Assembly: GCA_934446365.1 (NCBI GenBank)
Contig: CAKSDZ010000006.1
Span: 34,657-98,656, forward strand
Reading direction: 5' to 3'
DNA from: an uncultured Eubacteriales bacterium
GTDB lineage: Bacteria > Bacillota > Clostridia > Oscillospirales > CAG-272
DNA length: 64,000 nucleotides
Part shown: piece after piece, positions 59,803-64,000 of the stretch
Position numbering within the stretch: position 1 is the stretch's first letter
How the letters are laid out: each line of letters starts with the position of its first letter
The notes under the pieces: model-generated
What the model was told of the DNA's origin: nothing
Seen by the model: only the letters and a program-made list of their open reading frames with translations
Database searches by the model: none
Made by a program: the position numbers and the translations under genes

Positions 59803-61188
59803 ATGAATGATTCTATCAACCTTGTGATGCAAACTGCGAAGCGTATTTTTTTCGTGGGGATCGGCGGCATCAGCATGTCGAGCCTCGCTTTTGTCTGTCT
59901 CGAACGGGGCTATGACGTCCGCGGCTCAGACAGGGTTCGCTCTCCGATGACCGAACGGCTCGAGGGGGCAGGGATTCCGGTCGTTTACGAGCACCGTGCG
60001 GATAACATCGACGGCTGTGACGCGGTCGTATATACGGGTGCCGTCTCGATGGAAAATCCGGAGCTTGCCGCGGCGGCGGCGCACGGGATTCCCACCATTT
60101 ACCGTGCGGACCTGCTCGGTTATATCATGAAGGATTATACGCACCGCATCGGCATTTCCGGTATGCACGGCAAATCCACCGCCACCTCGATGATGGCGCA
60201 CATGTTTCTTGCCGCGGGCAGGCGCCCAACCGTGCTCTCCGGCGCGGAGACCAATGAGATGGGCGGGGCATATACCATCGGCGGCCGCGACTACTTTATT
60301 TTTGAAGCATGCGAATATAAGGATTCGTTTCTCTGCTTTTATCCGACGGTTTCCGTCGTTTTGGATATCGACGTGGACCATACGGACTATTTTTCCGGCG
60401 GAATCGGGCAGATTGAAAAATCCTTTGCCAAATACGCGCACCTGCCGTTTGAATCGCAGAATGTTCTGCCGTTTACCGTGGCGAACGCCGACGACGACAA
60501 TGTGAAGGAATCGCTCACGGATATCCCCGTCCTTGTCACCTTCGGCATCAAAAACGCGGCGGACTATATGGCGGAGAACATTGTGATTTCGGAGGGACGT
60601 CCGTCCTTCGATATCCGGAAAGGGGATAAAATTCTCGCGCATATCGACCTTGCCGTATATGGCTACCATAATATATATAATGCGCTTGCCGCGGCGGCCG
60701 TCGGAGATATGCTGGGGATATCCGCGGCGGATATCGCGTCGACTCTCGCCACCTTTGAGGGACTGCGCCGCCGCTTTGAATACAAATGCACGGTGAACGG
60801 CGCGAGGGTTTACATCGATTATGCGCATCATCCGCGCGAGATCGCGGCGACGCTGCGCGCGGCGCGCGGCATGGCGCACGGCCGCCTGATCTGCTTTTTT
60901 GAGCCGCATACATATTCGCGCACGGCGGCGCTTTGGGACGGCTTCACCCGCTGCTTTGAGGAAGCGGATGATGTATACTTTTTGGATATTTATGCAGCGA
61001 GGGAAGAGAATATCTACGGCGTCTCCTCCGAAAAGCTCGCCGCCGCCACGCCGAATGCCGGATACATAGCCTCCTATTCGCAGGCGGCCGAGACGGTCCG
61101 GCGGGATGCGCGTCCCGGCGACACCGTAATGATTCTCGGAGCGGGGACGATTGACCGTGTGGCGGAGCTTCTGACGGAAAATGAATAA
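59803..61188 (+). CDS. murC: UDP-N-acetylmuramate-L-alanine ligase
   Basis: A 461-residue Mur ligase of peptidoglycan synthesis. ATG 59803 is preferred (CGGAGC 6-7 nt upstream). N-terminal Rossmann part has FVGIGGISMSSLA; the ATP P-loop is SGMHGKSTATSMM, followed by DYAHHPREIAATL and FEPHTYSRT. The motif FEACEYKDSFL is typical of MurC. Its stop codon overlaps an ArgR-like box of the downstream operon. Confidence 0.95.
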   Translation: MNDSINLVMQTAKRIFFVGIGGISMSSLAFVCLERGYDVRGSDRVRSPMTERLEGAGIPVVYEHRADNIDGCDAVVYTGAVSMENPELAAAAAHGIPTIYRADLLGYIMKDYTHRIGISGMHGKSTATSMMAHMFLAAGRRPTVLSGAETNEMGGAYTIGGRDYFIFEACEYKDSFLCFYPTVSVVLDIDVDHTDYFSGGIGQIEKSFAKYAHLPFESQNVLPFTVANADDDNVKESLTDIPVLVTFGIKNAADYMAENIVISEGRPSFDIRKGDKILAHIDLAVYGYHNIYNALAAAAVGDMLGISAADIASTLATFEGLRRRFEYKCTVNGARVYIDYAHHPREIAATLRAARGMAHGRLICFFEPHTYSRTAALWDGFTRCFEEADDVYFLDIYAAREENIYGVSSEKLAAATPNAGYIASYSQAAETVRRDARPGDTVMILGAGTIDRVAELLTENE

Positions 61189-61247
61189 AGTTTCATCGTT
61201 ATGCATGAAAATTGAAAAAATATTCAAAAAATATGAATAAAATTTCA
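61182..61247 (+). promoter_or_regulatory. Three ArgR-like operator boxes
   Basis: TGAATAAAGTTTCA (61182-61195), TGAAAAAATATTCA (61213-61226) and TGAATAAAATTTCA (61234-61247), each within one or two mismatches of the TGAATwwwwATTCA consensus. The last two are spaced 21 bp start to start, two helical turns, the spacing of paired ARG boxes. Confidence 0.6.
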
Positions 61248-61255
61248 AAAAATGC

Positions 61256-61284
61256 TTGACAAATCGGAAAATCTGTTGTATAAT
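61256..61284 (+). promoter_or_regulatory. Promoter of the amino-acid ABC operon
   Basis: TTGACA (61256-61261), 17-nt spacer, TATAAT (61279-61284): full consensus, directly downstream of the ArgR-like boxes. Confidence 0.8.
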
Positions 61285-61327
61285 CACAGCATAAAAATTC
61301 AAAAAAATTCTTTGGAGGAATTTCAAA

Positions 61328-62176
61328 ATGAAAAAGATCATTTCCATCGTTCTTGCGGCGGTGCTTGCGGCAGGATGTCTTTTGATGGCGGGCTGCGGAA
61401 AAAAGGACACGATTATCGTGCAGACGAACGCATATTTCGCTCCGTTTGAGTATTATGACGGCACGACTATCGTCGGAGTCGACGTCGATATCATGAACAA
61501 GGTCGGCGAGAAGCTCGGCAAAAAGGTCGAATTTGAGAATGTTTCTTTCTCGCTTATCATCGACAATGTTTCCGCCGGAAAGCTCTGCGATGTCGGCGCG
61601 GCGGGAATCACCGTCACGGACGCGCGCAAGGAAAAGGTGGATTTTTCCAATACATATTTCACCTCCGTTCAGTATGTCATCTATAAAACCGGAACCATGA
61701 CGGTCGACGGAACGGACGGCGACACCGATTATATCCTTTGGGACAGCCTTGCCGGCAAGAAAATCGGCGTTCAGAGGGATACCACGGGCGACATTTTTGT
61801 CGATGGGGAAATCAACGCGACGGAGGACAACGAGGATTACGGCTATAACGGCGTTCTGCTCGGCACCGGAACCACTCTTTCCCGGTTCGACAGCGCTCAG
61901 CTTGCGGCGGACGCGGTCAAGGCCAATCAGGTGGATGTCGTTGTCGTTGACCAGCTTCCCGCATCCTATATCGTCGATAAGAACAGCGGCTTTGAATGCG
62001 CGGCGCTTTACTATGCCGGCACCGACGGCGAGGCGCCGAGTCCCACCGAGGAATCCTATGCGATTTGCGTGACCAAGGGCAATACGGAGCTTCTCGACGC
62101 CATCAACGAGGTTTTGGCGGAGCTTGGCTCGGACGGCATTGAAAAGCTGGTTAAGCAGCATATGGGCATCGAATAA
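61328..62176 (+). CDS. Amino-acid ABC transporter substrate-binding lipoprotein
   Basis: A 282-residue SBP_bac_3 lipoprotein. Lipobox LMAGC (C23). The mature start TIIVQTNAYFAPFEYYDG and the FENVSFSLIIDNVSAGKLCDVG segment fit polar amino-acid binders. An inserted stretch (TVDGTDGDTDYILWD) lengthens it by about 15-20 residues against typical family members. The ARG-box promoter suggests a basic amino acid or arginine; the ligand is otherwise unknown. Confidence 0.92.
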   Translation: MKKIISIVLAAVLAAGCLLMAGCGKKDTIIVQTNAYFAPFEYYDGTTIVGVDVDIMNKVGEKLGKKVEFENVSFSLIIDNVSAGKLCDVGAAGITVTDARKEKVDFSNTYFTSVQYVIYKTGTMTVDGTDGDTDYILWDSLAGKKIGVQRDTTGDIFVDGEINATEDNEDYGYNGVLLGTGTTLSRFDSAQLAADAVKANQVDVVVVDQLPASYIVDKNSGFECAALYYAGTDGEAPSPTEESYAICVTKGNTELLDAINEVLAELGSDGIEKLVKQHMGIE

Positions 62177-62197
62177 AATCGTTCTGAGAAATACACG

Positions 62198-62233
62198 GGA
62201 TAGGAACTGCATGGAGATATGCAGTTCCTATCC
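62198..62233 (+). other. Intercistronic stem-loop between binding protein and permease
   Basis: GGATAGGAACTGCAT-GGAGAT-ATGCAGTTCCTATCC: 15-bp perfect stem, no T-run. Such stems between binding-protein and permease genes often stabilise the upstream mRNA and raise the binding protein's level. Confidence 0.6.
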
Positions 62234-62265
62234 ATGTTAAAAGCATTGAAAGGAATGGAACGGGA

Positions 62266-62961
62266 ATGAAATTTTTTAGTGATGTCGCGCAATGCTTTAC
62301 CAATGAGAAATATTTTTCGGCACTGCTCGAAGGCCTGCGGCTGACGCTTCTGATTTCCGTCGGTGCCGCGATTATCGGACTTTTTCTCGGTACGCTCGTC
62401 GCCCTTGTGAAGCTTTCCAATCAAAAAAGCGGCTGGATGAAGCTTCCGCGCGCGATCTGCAATCTGTATGTCATCGTCATTCGCGGCACGCCGATGGCGG
62501 TTCAGCTTTTTATTATGGCATTTGTCATTTTCGCCATCCGCGGATTTCCGCAGTGGATCACGGCGATTCTCGCCTTCGGCATCAATTCCGGCGCTTATGT
62601 GGCGGAAAATATCCGCGCGGGAATCCTCTCGGTCGATATCGGACAGACGGAGGCCGGCCGCGCGCTGGGACTCACGCAGGGAATCACGATGCGCAAGGTG
62701 ATTATTCCGCAGGCGATTAAAAACGTCATTCCCGCAATCGGAAACGAGCTGATTGCCTTGATTAAAGAAACGTCGATTGTGAGCATGATCGGTATGTTTG
62801 ACCTGACCGCCGCGGCGCAGAATATCGGCAGCGGCCACAATCTCGCGAGCTATATCGCGCCGATGATAGTGGCGGCGCTCTTCTATCTTGTGATTGTGTA
62901 TGCGCTCACCTTTGCGGTGAAGAAAATCGAAAGGAGGCTGCGTTCCGGTGATAAGCGTTAA
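62266..62961 (+). CDS. Amino-acid ABC transporter permease
   Basis: A 231-residue HisM/GlnP-type permease with about five TM helices. The N-terminal YFSALLEGLRLTLLISVGAA and the EAA loop EAGRALGLTQGITMRKVIIPQAIKN are typical. It overlaps the ATPase gene by 14 bp. An AAAGGAAT site precedes the ATG. Confidence 0.94.
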   Translation: MKFFSDVAQCFTNEKYFSALLEGLRLTLLISVGAAIIGLFLGTLVALVKLSNQKSGWMKLPRAICNLYVIVIRGTPMAVQLFIMAFVIFAIRGFPQWITAILAFGINSGAYVAENIRAGILSVDIGQTEAGRALGLTQGITMRKVIIPQAIKNVIPAIGNELIALIKETSIVSMIGMFDLTAAAQNIGSGHNLASYIAPMIVAALFYLVIVYALTFAVKKIERRLRSGDKR

Positions 62962-63871
62962 CAATATTTATAAGAATTTCGGCGACGTGTCCGTGCTGCG
63001 CGGTGTTTCCTGTGAAATCGAAAAGGGAGAGCGCGTCGTGATTATCGGTCCGTCCGGCAGCGGCAAATCCACGCTTCTGCGCTGCATGAATCTGTTGGAA
63101 ACGCCGACCTATGGCGAAATCTGGCTCGACGGAAAGCTCGTGACGGAGCCGGACCCGTATCTGCATTTCGACGTGATTCGCGCATCCCGCACTTATGGAG
63201 CGGTGCTTGCCGCCGTGAAGGCGGAAAATCCCGCAGGCTCGGATGCCGATGCGGACGCGGAAGCGATTCGGAAGATCAAGGCGGAGGATCTCTTGAAGAA
63301 GCATGAGGGCAAGGAGTATACGGCGCTCATGAAGAAAATTTATGCCGAAAACTATCTCGATATCAATATGGCACGGCGCAAGATGGGGATGGTCTTTCAG
63401 CATTTCAACCTGTTCAACAACCTGACGGTTATGCAGAATCTGACGCTTGCCCCGACGCAGCTGAAAATCCAAACGAAGGAGGAGGCGACGCAGACGGCTT
63501 CGGAGCTTTTGAACCGAATCGGCCTATATGATAAAAAGGACGAATACCCGAGCAAGCTTTCCGGCGGCCAAAAGCAGCGAATCGCAATCATCCGCGCCTT
63601 GGCGATGAATCCCGAGGTGATGCTGTTTGACGAGCCGACCTCCGCACTCGACCCGGAAATGGTCGGGGAGGTTCTCGATCTCATCCGCAAGCTCGCCGGC
63701 GACGGAATGACGATGGTCATCGTCACACATGAAATGAGCTTTGCCCGCGAGGTCGGGACGCGCGTGCTGTTCGTCGATGAGGGAAATATCAAGGAGGAAG
63801 CGCCGCCGGCTGAATTTTTTGAGAATCCGAAGGACGCACGCCTGAGGGAATTTCTCTCAAAGGTGCTGTAA
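62948..63871 (+). CDS. Amino-acid ABC transporter ATP-binding protein with insertion
   Basis: A 307-residue GlnQ-type ATPase. Walker A GPSGSGKST, Q-loop QHFNLF, signature LSGGQKQRIAI, Walker B VMLFDEPTSALDPE, H-loop VTHEM. Typical relatives have about 240-250 residues. The extra 60 or so (about residues 75-135, charged, Ala/Glu/Lys-rich, AENPAGSDADADAEAIRKI) lie between Walker A and the Q-loop. GTG start at 62948 with AAGGAGG upstream. Confidence 0.92.
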   Translation: MISVNNIYKNFGDVSVLRGVSCEIEKGERVVIIGPSGSGKSTLLRCMNLLETPTYGEIWLDGKLVTEPDPYLHFDVIRASRTYGAVLAAVKAENPAGSDADADAEAIRKIKAEDLLKKHEGKEYTALMKKIYAENYLDINMARRKMGMVFQHFNLFNNLTVMQNLTLAPTQLKIQTKEEATQTASELLNRIGLYDKKDEYPSKLSGGQKQRIAIIRALAMNPEVMLFDEPTSALDPEMVGEVLDLIRKLAGDGMTMVIVTHEMSFAREVGTRVLFVDEGNIKEEAPPAEFFENPKDARLREFLSKVL

Positions 63872-63928
63872 AGGCTTCCGTAATTCAAAAAAGGCAAGGA
63901 TTTTGGCAAAAATGACAGGGGAAAGCGA

Positions 63929-63958
63929 TTGACAAAAAGAAGAAGAATGTGATATAAT
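63929..63958 (+). promoter_or_regulatory. Promoter reading out of the window
   Basis: TTGACA (63929-63934), 18-nt spacer, TATAAT (63953-63958). Followed by hairpin GAATTGC-TTCCG-GCAATTC at 63972-63990, matching the leader at 29410-29428. The gene served lies past the right edge. Confidence 0.75.
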
Positions 63959-63971
63959 GGGAAACAGCAAA

Positions 63972-63990
63972 GAATTGCTTCCGGCAATTC
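63972..63990 (+). repeat. Leader hairpin matching 29410-29428
   Basis: GAATTGC-TTCCG-GCAATTC followed by GGGGCGTTTT at the window edge. Same arms as the leader at 29.4 kb, with a different loop. Confidence 0.65.
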
Positions 63991-64000
63991 GGGGCGTTTT

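Overview
The window looks like a chromosomal segment of an anaerobic, Gram-positive, spore-former-type member of the Clostridia, probably a gut lineage near the Christensenellales or Oscillospirales. This is an inference from gene content, with no marker gene to fix the genus. Supporting signs are a WalRK-YycHI-type operon, SpoVG, FakA/FakB, T-box, TPP and ZTP-type leaders, a type III glutamine synthetase with an adjacent ANTAR regulator, a CsaB-type pyruvyl transferase, AGGAGG ribosome binding sites, and TTGACA-17-TATAAT promoters. The standard code applies: TGA ends many intact genes. No phage, insertion sequence, CRISPR array or plasmid function was seen.

1-9.4 kb: a small DUF6514-like gene, a secreted SIMPL protein, RadC and a DUF3810 membrane protein, then the four-gene walR-walK-yycH-yycI operon. 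It is followed by five 93/94-bp tandem repeats placed exactly between a consensus promoter and a terminator, a likely structured RNA. 9.4-23.2 kb: murA, serine dehydratase sdaAB-sdaAA, a C39-like lipoprotein, an SPL-type radical SAM protein, a DUF1287 protein, a sigma/anti-sigma-like pair, fakB-fakA, a monoacylglycerol-lipase-like hydrolase and glpK. 23.4-30.3 kb: a structured leader before xpt and a BmpA-type nucleoside ABC transporter, a membrane gene broken by an in-frame TGA, and tRNA-Ser(CGA).

30.5-42.0 kb: a glutamine- and amino-sugar-centred block with a GlmU-like left-handed beta-helix protein, glmM, glmS, pyrG, an ANTAR regulator, glnN and T-box-controlled asnB. GlnN makes the glutamine that GlmS, PyrG and AsnB consume. 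42.4-50.3 kb: a FeoB-associated Cys-rich peptide, a second sigma/anti-sigma operon with two paralogous secreted Cys/His proteins, split transketolase, a glycosyltransferase-CsaB fusion and a YfbR-like HD protein. 50.4-64 kb: a DUF11 protein, TPP-riboswitch-controlled thiT-thiN, ZTP-riboswitch-controlled fhs, two tandem XRE regulators, a cytoplasmic GH27 alpha-galactosidase, thioredoxin, dCMP deaminase, spoVG, murC, and an amino-acid ABC transporter preceded by three ArgR-like boxes.

Two hairpin-rich intergenic islands (21.1-21.7 and 34.7-35.4 kb) carry related dispersed repeats, one of which shares its core with the 8.7-kb array. Many operons are controlled by RNA leaders: a promoter followed by a hairpin or terminator before the first gene recurs at xpt, the broken membrane gene, glnN, asnB, thiT, fhs and the right edge of the window.
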